From: Oerskovia jenensis
GTDB taxonomy: Bacteria > Actinomycetota > Actinomycetes > Actinomycetales > Cellulomonadaceae
Assembly (NCBI RefSeq): GCF_016907235.1
Contig: NZ_JAFBBO010000001.1
Coordinates: 2,480,001 to 2,544,000 of the forward strand
DNA length: 64,000 bases
Reading direction: 5' to 3'
The translations under genes were made by a program, and so were the position numbers. The notes beneath the pieces were generated by a model. It was given only the letters and a program-made list of their open reading frames with translations, did not search any database and was not told where the DNA came from. This document shows positions 1-7,178 of this stretch, one piece after another (the first letter of the stretch is position 1; each line of letters begins with the position of its first letter).

Positions 1-420
1 CTCGAACTCCTCGTGCCGGTCCAGCACCACCGCGAACCGGCCGTCGAGGAACGGCAGCATGAGCCCCTCGCCCTTGCTGCTGCCCACCTGCCGGACGTCC
101 ACGCCCAGCGGTTCGAGGCGCCGTCGGGCCACGGGGACGTTCGGTGGCCAGCCCTCCGTGGCGGCCGACCCCTCCGGCAGCGGCGCGAGCGAGGCGAACG
201 CCTCGCCGCCGCCCGTCCCCAGGTCCAGGACCGGGCCACGACCGCTGCCCACCAGCTCGCGCGCGAGCACCAGGTAGTCCCAGGGCAGGGGTTCCTCGAC
301 GCACCGGTCGTCGATCGGGGACAGGTCGAACCCCTCGACCGGTGTCGCCCGCGCCCACTCGACGTGCGCCTCGAACGGGGCGGCGCGGTCGGGGACGGGA
401 AGGGCTCCGGCTTCAGACAT
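1..420 (-). CDS. Class I SAM-dependent methyltransferase, 3' end cut off by window edge
   Basis: The minus-strand frame opens with an ATG at 420 and runs off the left edge, giving about 140 N-terminal residues. Residues 66-74 read VLDLGTGGG, the glycine-rich motif I that binds S-adenosylmethionine in class I methyltransferases. Upstream of it are the short motifs FEAHVEWARA and PLPWDYLVLARELVGSG, typical of small Ubie/Methyltransf_11-like enzymes of unknown substrate. The substrate cannot be inferred because the C-terminal half is missing. The gene is divergent from the membrane-protein pair to its right, with a strong hairpin between them. The family call is firm; the function is open. Confidence 0.75.
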   Translation of the reverse strand, partial: MSEAGALPVPDRAAPFEAHVEWARATPVEGFDLSPIDDRCVEEPLPWDYLVLARELVGSGRGPVLDLGTGGGEAFASLAPLPEGSAATEGWPPNVPVARRRLEPLGVDVRQVGSSKGEGLMLPFLDGRFAVVLDRHEEFE

Positions 421-480
421 GCGTCGATTGTCCCCCGGCGGAGCATGCTCGGTCGAAACGGCACGCCCGCCCCACGACGA

Positions 481-525
481 CCTGGACCCTGGCACGGCGG
501 GCACAGCGCCGTGCCAGGGTCCAGG
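481..525. other. Perfect 19-bp stem hairpin in a divergent intergenic region
   Basis: Bases 481-499 pair perfectly with 507-525, leaving a 7-nt loop. The hairpin lies between the divergent starts at 420 (minus) and 667 (plus), where no transcript is expected to end, and neither side has a clear T-run. It could be an operator, a 5'-UTR structure of the methyltransferase mRNA, or the relic of a terminator. Nothing else was recognised in the rest of this 246-bp gap. Confidence 0.5.
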
Positions 526-666
526 GCAGATGTGCCCGTCGCGCAGGACGCGACAAAGCGGTAGTTTCGTGCGCCGGGACGATCACCGACGTCCCCGCCG
601 GACCAGCACCTCCGCCGCCCGCGCCCTGATCGGCCGAGCGCCGCACGACGAACGGAACCGAGCCCC

Positions 667-1446
667 ATGGTTGGCCTCTACGGCGCAGACGTGAGCACCC
701 CGACGGCGCTGCGCCCCACGGGTCACCGGGCGACCCGCAAGGTTCGTGCGGTCGCGGCACGGCACCGCGAGAGGCTGGGCGAGCTGCGCCACGTCGAGTC
801 GAGCTCACCACCACCCCGCGTCGTCGTCTGGACCGCGGCCGTCGTCGGTGCGCTCTCCGTCCTCGTAGCCCTGCAAGGCGGCGGGATCGGCGGCATCGCG
901 GCAGTGATCGCGTCCTTCGTCCTGATCGCCGTGGTCATCCTGACGTTCCTGGGCGGTGAGAAGCTCCTGGTCCTCGAGCGAGGGATCGTGATCGGGTCCT
1001 TCGCCCCGTTCCTCACGCCCTACGCCCTCGGCTTCGACCAGATCGACGCCCGCACGATCAGCGCGAACCTCGCGGGACCACGGGGCACCGGCCTGCTCCT
1101 GGCCGACCGCGGGGCCGGCCGGGCGAACCGCACCGTCCCCTGGTCACTGCGCTCGGTCACCTTCGTCGCCCTGGCCCCCACGGTGATCAGGCACCAGGCC
1201 CGGCGAGGCGGACCCACCGCGGTCACCGACCGCCGCTTCTTCCTGCTCTGGCTGTTCTCCGTCCGGCACACGAACCGCCTCGAGCCCCTCGTCCGCGCCC
1301 TCGCCACCGCGATGCACGCGGCGGGCACCCCCGGGGCCGACGGGATCGTCGCGCACGCCCTGCCTCCACGCCCCCTGCGCCGGACGAACGCCGACGCCGA
1401 CCACCTCGGCATCCCGACCAGGGACCGTGCGAAGGACCTCCGCTGA
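667..1446 (+). CDS. Two-TM membrane protein with PH-like cytoplasmic domain, paralogue 1
   Basis: The product is a 259-aa protein of unknown function. It has a basic N-terminal segment (ATRKVRAV...LGELRHVES), then two adjacent hydrophobic segments (around residues 52-70 and 76-95), then a soluble part beginning SEKLLVLxRG-like (GEKLLVLERGIVIGSF), which resembles the entry strand of bacterial PH-like membrane domains. It is clearly paralogous to the next gene over nearly its full length. Aligned to that gene, translation may really begin at GTG 691 (VSTPT...), since the first eight residues from ATG 667 have no counterpart. There is no strong Shine-Dalgarno sequence at either start. The role is not known; a tandem duplication is the best explanation for the pair. 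Confidence 0.6.
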   Translation: MVGLYGADVSTPTALRPTGHRATRKVRAVAARHRERLGELRHVESSSPPPRVVVWTAAVVGALSVLVALQGGGIGGIAAVIASFVLIAVVILTFLGGEKLLVLERGIVIGSFAPFLTPYALGFDQIDARTISANLAGPRGTGLLLADRGAGRANRTVPWSLRSVTFVALAPTVIRHQARRGGPTAVTDRRFFLLWLFSVRHTNRLEPLVRALATAMHAAGTPGADGIVAHALPPRPLRRTNADADHLGIPTRDRAKDLR

Positions 1447-2257
1447 CGCACGGCCCAGCCCCGCACCGCACCGCTCACCCCGACGACGAGGACACCCCCT
1501 GAGCCCCGCGCCCCACCCCCTCAGCGACCGCGCGACCCGCAAGGTCCGCGCCGTCGCCGACCATCACCGCCCGACCCTCGGCGAGCTGCGCCACGTCGAG
1601 TCCTGCACGCTCTCGGCGCGCGCGATCGGGACGGTCGCCGGGATCTTCGCCGCGGTCGTCGCGGTGCTGGCCTTCAACGGGAGCGTGCTCCAGGTCGTGG
1701 CGTTCGCCCTCGCGATGGGCCTGGTCCTGGCCGTGGTCCTGCGCTTCGTCGCGAGCGAGAAGCTCCTCGTGCTCGACCGCGGCCTCGTCGTGGGCTCGTT
1801 CGGCCCGTTCATGACGCCCTACGCCGTGCCGTACGCGGACGTCGTCGCGCCGAGCGTCTCGGCGATCGTCGGGACCCAGCGCCCGGTGACGCTGCTCAAG
1901 GCCGACCAAGGGGCGTCGGCGACCAACCGGACGGCGTTGTGGTCGCTGCGGTCCGTGACGTTCGTCGGGCCGACCGCCGAGGTCTCGCGCACCTTCACCC
2001 GGACCGGGACGTGGCAGCCGCAGCCCGGGAAGCAGGACCTCTGGGTGTTCTCGGTGCGCGGCGCGCGGCGCCAGGAGATCCTCGTGCACGAGCTCGCCAC
2101 GGCGCTGGTCCGGTCCGGCCAGCCGGGCGCCGAGCAGGTCCTCGCGCACGCCCTGCCCGCGCGGCGGCTGCGCGTGAGCGTGGCCGACGCCGACCACCTG
2201 CGCCTGCCCCAGAGGCTGCGCTCGACGAGCATCCAGGTCGACGCCCGGGTCGGCTGA
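1427..2257 (+). CDS. Two-TM membrane protein with PH-like domain, paralogue 2
   Basis: It shares with the upstream gene the block (D/H)RATRKVRAV, the block LGELRHVES, paired membrane segments and the soluble SEKLLVLDRGLVVGSFGPF region. The ATG at 1427 overlaps the end of the upstream gene by 20 bp and gives a low-complexity Arg/Pro/Ser leader with no counterpart in the paralogue. The alignment places the homologous start at a CTG codon at 1499 (CTG AGC CCC), preceded by GACGAGGACA, a plausible ribosome-binding site. The true start is therefore uncertain and may be a rare CTG. The gene is probably co-transcribed with paralogue 1. Function unknown. Confidence 0.6.
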   Translation: MRRTSADARPSPAPHRSPRRRGHPLSPAPHPLSDRATRKVRAVADHHRPTLGELRHVESCTLSARAIGTVAGIFAAVVAVLAFNGSVLQVVAFALAMGLVLAVVLRFVASEKLLVLDRGLVVGSFGPFMTPYAVPYADVVAPSVSAIVGTQRPVTLLKADQGASATNRTALWSLRSVTFVGPTAEVSRTFTRTGTWQPQPGKQDLWVFSVRGARRQEILVHELATALVRSGQPGAEQVLAHALPARRLRVSVADADHLRLPQRLRSTSIQVDARVG

Positions 2258-2320
2258 GCCGCCCGGGCGGGCCGGGCCGGGCGGTCGGGACGGGCCGGGC
2301 GGTCGGGCACGGTCGCCCGC

Positions 2321-2920
2321 TCAGCCCAGGGCGGCGGCGACCTCGGTCAGCAGGGGCGAGACGGCGCCGTCGGGCGTGCTGGCCGCCTCGCGCAGTGCCG
2401 CGACCTGCAGCACCATCCACGGGCTGAACGCCCAGGGCGTCGCGTCGACCGCACGCCCCAGCGTGCCCGCTGCGGCCCACTCGAGCTCGGCGACCTCGTC
2501 CGGGTTGGCCGTCACGTCGCTCGCGGCGCGCGCGACGTACACGGGGCAGATCTCGTTCTCGACCACGCCCGACGCGTCCACGGCCCGGTACCGGAACCCC
2601 GGCACGGCGACCTCGAGACCCTCGATCCGCAGGCCCAGCTCGTGCGCGGCGTGCCGCGTGATGGACTCCTCGGTCGACTCGGTCCAGCGCGGGTGACCGC
2701 AGAAGGAGTTGGTCCACACGCCCGGCCACGTGCGCTTCGACAGGGCGCGACGCGTCACGAGGAGGCGACCTGCGCCGTCGAGCACGTAGCAGGAGAACGC
2801 GAGGTGCAGGGGCGTCTCCGTGGTGTGGACGTCGCTGCGCGCGAAGGTCCCGGTCCGGTTCCCCTCGGCGTCGACGGTCACGACGTGGTCGGCGGCGACG
2901 GGCACGTGCACGTCGGTCAT
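2321..2920 (-). CDS. idi: Isopentenyl-diphosphate delta-isomerase, type 1
   Basis: The enzyme interconverts isopentenyl diphosphate and dimethylallyl diphosphate in the cytosol, priming isoprenoid synthesis (undecaprenyl lipids, carotenoids, menaquinone). The NUDIX-fold type 1 family is recognisable from LHLAFSCYVLDGAGRLLVTRRA, then WPGVWTNSFCGHP with the catalytic Cys, the ESITRHAAHELGL helix, and ENEICPVY with the catalytic/metal-binding glutamates. The chosen ATG at 2920 (MTDVHVP) is preceded by GGAGGAG at good spacing, whereas the upstream ATG at 2959 lacks one. The 199-aa length is normal. The gene is convergent with the membrane-protein pair, separated by about 60 bp of very G/C-rich sequence. 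Confidence 0.93.
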   Translation of the reverse strand: MTDVHVPVAADHVVTVDAEGNRTGTFARSDVHTTETPLHLAFSCYVLDGAGRLLVTRRALSKRTWPGVWTNSFCGHPRWTESTEESITRHAAHELGLRIEGLEVAVPGFRYRAVDASGVVENEICPVYVARAASDVTANPDEVAELEWAAAGTLGRAVDATPWAFSPWMVLQVAALREAASTPDGAVSPLLTEVAAALG

Positions 2921-2955
2921 GGCTCCTCCAGGGTCCTGCGGTGCTGTCGGGGGGT

Positions 2956-2977
2956 GCACCGGTCACAGGACCGGTGC
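2956..2977. promoter_or_regulatory. Hairpin or dyad upstream of idi
   Basis: GCACCGGTC (2956-2964) and GACCGGTGC (2969-2977) form a perfect 9-bp inverted repeat around ACAG. It sits 36 bp upstream of the idi start codon, so it lies in the idi promoter or leader and could be an operator. No regulator was assigned. Confidence 0.4.
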
Positions 2978-3292
2978 GAGCAGCACGGGCGCGGGCGCGC
3001 CCGGGGCATCCGGCCCACTGTCACACACCGGACGAGAGGAAGGAAGTCTGTCCGTGCTCCGGGCGTGCGGAGTGGGTTGCACGTACCCGTCCGGCCCAAT
3101 GGCAGAGCGCTGCCTAGGCTCCCGTCCCGCTAGTCGACCAGCAGAGTCGCGTCCAGGGTGGGCCAATTCGAGTGCGAATCCACTGAGGCGTCCACCTTGG
3201 GATCAGTCGCGGCCTGGGAATCCGGACGACTGGATCCCGTCACGACGGGCGGCTGGGGCCCACGGAACATCGCGAAACTCACATCGAACGAA

Positions 3293-4240
3293 TCAGAACG
3301 CCAGTTGGGCAAACGTCGGATACCGATTGTAGTGGACTACAAAAGCCTCCAACTGATCATCCTCCAGATCGAATCCACAAGCCTGCACATCTGAGCGCGA
3401 CAGCGGCGCAACAGCAGGAAGCAACGCGCGCAACGCCGAGACTTCTCGCGCCGTGAGCGGCGGCGTCGTAATCGGCTCGTCGTTTATCCCGAACCAATTA
3501 ACACCTCCAACAAGTTCGCGTACTCCAGAGGCGCTACCCCCATCCGGAAGGAACACTCCCACAGTAACCATAGGGGTACCATCTTTGTAGCAAAGACGAA
3601 AGCACGGAATTGCTACTTCACGACCTGCATCCACCGATACGCTAACAAGCCGATCCTGGAGAAGCCGGCCGATTTCTCGAGCCAGATTCCGCTCGTCACG
3701 AACGACTGCCAAATCCAAATCCAGCGGAATCCCGTAATTCAACAGGCCGGATAGGAACTCGGAGCGCTGAGCTGGCTTTCCGTAACGCCCACCCGTCGCA
3801 CTAAACGTGGCGATCAAGAAAGAGTTGTTTGGTAAATATCTCACGAGATCATCTAGTTCGCGAATCCGCTCCTCGTCCAGCGCCTGATCATAGTCAAGCC
3901 AGGAAATCCACGGGATCGTTCCCAACTCGGGACGGGACAGCAAATCTGGAATCACGTCTGACGAGATCCCTTCAACCACTTCGATCGTGCGGTAAGGCCT
4001 GTTGAACTCGGCGCGATGCGCGGTGATTGCATCTCCCTCAATCGAGACCATTCGCAAAATGCCGAGGGAACGATGAGCCATGTGGAAATCTGTGAACCAT
4101 ACGGAACCAAAGCCCACGTACACCGATGTGGCGACCTCAGGGACGACACCGACCACTGCGCGCAGTCCGTCAAAAACAATGCTACGTTCAATAGCCTTAT
4201 TCTGACGCACGGAATAATCAATTCGATTACTTGAACTCAT
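3293..4240 (-). CDS. Unrecognised 315-aa protein of the methyltransferase/ATPase module
   Basis: I do not recognise a named family. The N-terminal half has a Rossmann-like pattern reminiscent of SAM-dependent methyltransferases: a hydrophobic strand and loop VYVGFGSVWFTDF (about 40-52), an acidic turn after a strand MVSIEGD (64-70), and IPWISWLDYDQAL (about 108-120), which sits where a motif IV would be. The glycine-rich loop is not canonical, so it could be a degenerate or divergent enzyme. The C-terminal half ends in an acidic/aromatic tail. No PD-(D/E)XK, HNH or PLD nuclease signature was seen. Its ATG overlaps the ATPase stop by 4 bp, so the two are translationally coupled. Base composition is clearly less GC-rich than the flanking genes. 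Its role as effector or accessory factor is inference. Confidence 0.6.
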   Translation of the reverse strand: MSSSNRIDYSVRQNKAIERSIVFDGLRAVVGVVPEVATSVYVGFGSVWFTDFHMAHRSLGILRMVSIEGDAITAHRAEFNRPYRTIEVVEGISSDVIPDLLSRPELGTIPWISWLDYDQALDEERIRELDDLVRYLPNNSFLIATFSATGGRYGKPAQRSEFLSGLLNYGIPLDLDLAVVRDERNLAREIGRLLQDRLVSVSVDAGREVAIPCFRLCYKDGTPMVTVGVFLPDGGSASGVRELVGGVNWFGINDEPITTPPLTAREVSALRALLPAVAPLSRSDVQACGFDLEDDQLEAFVVHYNRYPTFAQLAF

Positions 4241-5628
4241 TCGTCCGCGTCCACGTGGGCTTCGTACGTATAATTGAACGACTCTTGACCCACGTCGCGG
4301 TACGACATGTTCACGTTTCCCAGCGCGCGGGCTAGCGCGACCATTCGATTCTTTGGCACTGCGTAGTTTACGTTTGCCACTTGCGCCCTAGACGCGCGCA
4401 CTGCGGGCAAACCCACCTTTGAACTAGGAAGAACCGTTGATGCCTCGACCGTACTGGCCGACTCCTCAAGCTTACGAGCATCGTCCAATGCGGACTTACG
4501 AGCATTCGTATAGTCAATCCAGGCACGCGCCGGCTTCAACATTCTATTCACGGTCCTCTGGTAGACCGCCAGCGACGGGTCAACACTCCTTTTCGTAGTT
4601 GTCATCGGCAACAATGATGGATCAGCCGCAGCAAAGAGTACCATTCCAACAAAGCCGGAATACTGGCCATGCCATCGGGGGAATTCCTTAACGCCCCAGC
4701 CGGTCAAATGCGTCCGGTCTGCCGCCAGTACAACGCGACCATTGCAGACAATGTACCATCCAGACTCTCGATCCGGGCGACCGACCTCGGGCTCGTTACT
4801 ATCCGGAGGAGCTGCGTGCATTCCCGCGATAATCTCGACCGTCACATCGCCATCGTGAAACGACTCACGCAGAGGGACAAACGTGTCGCTTGTTAGCAAC
4901 TTTAGCGGCTTAAAGGGGACCTTCACTCCATTGACCTTAATCACCAGACCCTGCATCAATGGAATTAGATAGTCGCGCCCAAGAACCTCCTCGATCAAAC
5001 TCCTCTGGTACAGCGGGTCGCGGAAGCGGCGGGCTGCGTCATCATTCAATCCATGTATTTCTATCTCGACGCCTGGCTCTTTCAGATGGTCAGCCGCATC
5101 CATTTCGAAGTCCCACGGTGTGGCGCGTTCTGCGAGCCATTCGCTGACGACAATGGGAACACTGAAGCTAGAGACGGTTCCATCGCGGTCGTGAGTGCTC
5201 GTGATCTTGACGGAGTCTCCGATCTTGAAGATCGCGCGCTTCATTCCAATTCCATAAACGCCCACAGAGTAGTCGCCGTCGATTCGCTGCCGTGCGGCCT
5301 CATGCGGGGGAGCGTCTTCGGGTTCTTTTCGTCCAAACGTGAACGCGTAACTGATCGCATTCTCGATTGATATCCCGCCGCAATTGTCCGAGATCTTGAA
5401 GTGATCGTCGGAGAATTCGATCGAAATCTCGAACTTGGAAAGAAGATCCCCATTGGTGAAAACAGTCGGCTGCGCACCAATACTCTTCCACGCGCTATCG
5501 ATTGAGTTGTCCACGAGATCCAGGATGCAGTCGTCGAGCGTAATATCTCGGGTAAGCATGCGCACAAAGAAGGCTTTCGTTGGGCTCGCATCCACGCGCC
5601 TACCCTCGGGCCCTGCATCCATCGTCAT
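4237..5628 (-). CDS. GHKL ATPase of MORC/MutL type (HATPase_c_3-like)
   Basis: The product is a 463-aa protein with the three Bergerat-fold ATP-binding motifs in order: N-box ILDLVDNSIDSA (residues 35-46, Asp where MutL and Hsp90 have the catalytic Glu), DNCGGI (81-86), and GVYGIGMKRAIFKIG (123-137). A transducer-like region follows, with the TTTKRSVD segment, then a charged C-terminal helix. MutL/MORC-like GHKL ATPases are known to be encoded in bacterial restriction-modification operons with 5-methylcytosine methyltransferases. Here the methyltransferase is divergent and 180 bp away. The start at 5628 (MTMDAG) was chosen because GGAGAC lies 4 nt upstream; ATGs at 5640 and 5709 are alternatives. 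The low GC suggests horizontal acquisition. A likely role is ATP-dependent sensing or DNA clamping in defence (inference). Confidence 0.8.
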   Translation of the reverse strand: MTMDAGPEGRRVDASPTKAFFVRMLTRDITLDDCILDLVDNSIDSAWKSIGAQPTVFTNGDLLSKFEISIEFSDDHFKISDNCGGISIENAISYAFTFGRKEPEDAPPHEAARQRIDGDYSVGVYGIGMKRAIFKIGDSVKITSTHDRDGTVSSFSVPIVVSEWLAERATPWDFEMDAADHLKEPGVEIEIHGLNDDAARRFRDPLYQRSLIEEVLGRDYLIPLMQGLVIKVNGVKVPFKPLKLLTSDTFVPLRESFHDGDVTVEIIAGMHAAPPDSNEPEVGRPDRESGWYIVCNGRVVLAADRTHLTGWGVKEFPRWHGQYSGFVGMVLFAAADPSLLPMTTTKRSVDPSLAVYQRTVNRMLKPARAWIDYTNARKSALDDARKLEESASTVEASTVLPSSKVGLPAVRASRAQVANVNYAVPKNRMVALARALGNVNMSYRDVGQESFNYTYEAHVDADE

Positions 5629-5664
5629 TGCCGTCTCCATGTCCGTCGGGCTACTCCGGCACGT

Positions 5665-5693
5665 ACTATGCCATCGGGGCAGCGTTCTGTCAC
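5665..5693 (-). promoter_or_regulatory. Putative sigma-70-type promoter of the ATPase operon
   Basis: On the minus strand, GTGACA (5693-5688) and CATAGT (5670-5665) are separated by exactly 17 nt, a good fit to -35/-10 spacing. Transcription would start about 30 nt before the chosen ATPase ATG at 5628. The divergent methyltransferase promoter must lie between here and 5809. Confidence 0.45.
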
Positions 5694-5809
5694 GGGTGAG
5701 ATGCATCAAGAGCTAGCCGCGCAGACCGGCACTTCGCGCATGCACCCTGCGCTATGCTGTGTTACGACTCAGACTCTCTCCAGCGTTCAAGCGATGAGGC
5801 CCGCCCAAA

Positions 5810-7102
5810 GTGACACCTACCCCCGACTTCCGCCCTGTGGCGGTCGATCTCTACGCAGGCGCTGGTGGCCTGTCTTTCGGAATGGAACAGGCGGGATTCG
5901 ACGTACTCACTGCCGCCGAATTTGACCCAATCCATGCCCTGACTCATCGCTACAACATGCCAGCCACGCCAGTTCTTTGTTCCGACCTGAGCGAAAACGC
6001 AGTCGATACTACGTCGAAGATGATTCTCTCGCTCGTTGAAGACGCGTGGCGAACTTCGGGACGACAGGGTAAGGTGCAGATTGATGCGGTAGTAGGTGGG
6101 CCACCGTGTCAAGGATTCTCGGTAGGGGGGGTGCGCGATTCGGCGGACGACAGAAATGACCAGCTTCTTCGTTTTGTGGACCTAGTTGTAAGTCTGAAGC
6201 CAAAGGTCTTCTGCCTGGAGAACGTAGCCGGTCTACTGGAGTCACGATTTAGCCCAATTCGCGATGAGGCAATTCGGCGTTTGACGGTTGAGGGTGGTTA
6301 CTCACTTGCCGGTCTTGATACGGCGGTGAATGCGTCTGATTATGGGGTTCCACAGAGTCGTCGCCGCGTACTCATTCTCGGGACCAGCTTGGATGACGTG
6401 CCGGAGATTTCTGACTTCAGGTCCGCTGCTCCACTAGTGGGAGACGCGTTGGAAGGCCTTCCGGATTTGGCGCGCTATCGACGTTTGCTTCGTTCAGACG
6501 AAGTGATCTTGCGGGACGCTGACTATGCTGCATTGGTCTCGGTCGAGTCAAAATACGCACGCCAGATCGTCGGTGTGGAGACTGATCCTCTGGACAAGAG
6601 CTATCCTCGAGCATACTCGGCACACTCATTGACTGGTTCACTTCGAACGGTGCATACCAAAAAGACGGTCCAGCGGTTCTCGCGGACTCCACAAGGAAAA
6701 GCTGAACCTATCAGTCGGCTATTCCGATTGGACCCGGCTGGGTTCGCAAGGACGTTGCGGGCTGGTACCGGAACTGATCGAGGTTCTCATACATCGCCTC
6801 GTCCGATCCATCCATACAAGAATCGGGTCGTCACGGTTCGGGAGGCAGCTCGTCTACATGGGTACCCCGACTGGTTCCGATTTCACACCACAAACTGGCA
6901 CGGGCATCGGCAGGTCGGAAACAGTGTCCCCCCGCCCCTCGGTGCCGCGGCTGGACGAGCACTGATCTCTGCATTGGGAATCACGTTGATTGACCGCCCG
7001 AACGAGGTGCTTGAATTGGGTCGCCCGGAGTGGCTGAGAATGAGTGGAGTGGAGGCGGCCAAGGTTATCGGGATTGCGGACCTGGCCCGAAGTTTCGATT
7101 AG
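5810..7102 (+). CDS. dcm: DNA (cytosine-5-)-methyltransferase
   Basis: This 430-aa enzyme transfers a methyl group from SAM to C5 of cytosine in a specific DNA sequence. All hallmark motifs are present: motif I VDLYAGAGGLSFGMEQAG (12-29), motif IV GGPPCQGFSVGG with catalytic Cys100, motif VI ENVAGLL (137-143), motif VIII QSRRRV (182-187), a target-recognition region about 195-320, motif IX (PAGFARTLRAGTG), and motif X VGNSVPPP (369-376). The enzyme therefore looks active. The start is GTG 5810; no better start precedes motif I. It is divergent from the GHKL ATPase/315-aa operon and shares its low GC, so the three genes probably entered together. No restriction endonuclease gene is adjacent. 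The target site cannot be read from sequence. The symbol is used in the generic sense. Confidence 0.92.
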   Translation: MTPTPDFRPVAVDLYAGAGGLSFGMEQAGFDVLTAAEFDPIHALTHRYNMPATPVLCSDLSENAVDTTSKMILSLVEDAWRTSGRQGKVQIDAVVGGPPCQGFSVGGVRDSADDRNDQLLRFVDLVVSLKPKVFCLENVAGLLESRFSPIRDEAIRRLTVEGGYSLAGLDTAVNASDYGVPQSRRRVLILGTSLDDVPEISDFRSAAPLVGDALEGLPDLARYRRLLRSDEVILRDADYAALVSVESKYARQIVGVETDPLDKSYPRAYSAHSLTGSLRTVHTKKTVQRFSRTPQGKAEPISRLFRLDPAGFARTLRAGTGTDRGSHTSPRPIHPYKNRVVTVREAARLHGYPDWFRFHTTNWHGHRQVGNSVPPPLGAAAGRALISALGITLIDRPNEVLELGRPEWLRMSGVEAAKVIGIADLARSFD

Positions 7103-7138
7103 CGAGTTGAGTTTCACTCATGCATCCCGCAAGCATGG

Positions 7139-7171
7139 CCCGACGGCGCAGGGTCGCCCTGCGCCGTCGGG
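7139..7171. terminator. Strong hairpin terminator between convergent genes
   Basis: A perfect 15-bp stem, CCCGACGGCGCAGGG (7139-7153) with its complement at 7157-7171, around a TCG loop. It lies immediately after the methyltransferase gene and just beyond the stop of the leftward membrane-protein gene, so it can serve both. It also marks the return to high-GC sequence at the right end of the low-GC insert. Confidence 0.75.
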
Positions 7172-7178
7172 TCACCCG

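Noticed and set aside
3088-3125. tRNA-like D-arm text (CCAATGGCAGAGCGCTGCC) at the left edge of the low-GC insert
   Set aside because: No matching anticodon arm or T-arm follows and no acceptor pairing is found; it may be a tRNA remnant or chance, so no tRNA or att site is called.
3293-4240. Restriction endonuclease identity for the 315-aa protein
   Set aside because: No PD-(D/E)XK, HNH, GIY-YIG or PLD signature could be read; left as unrecognised.
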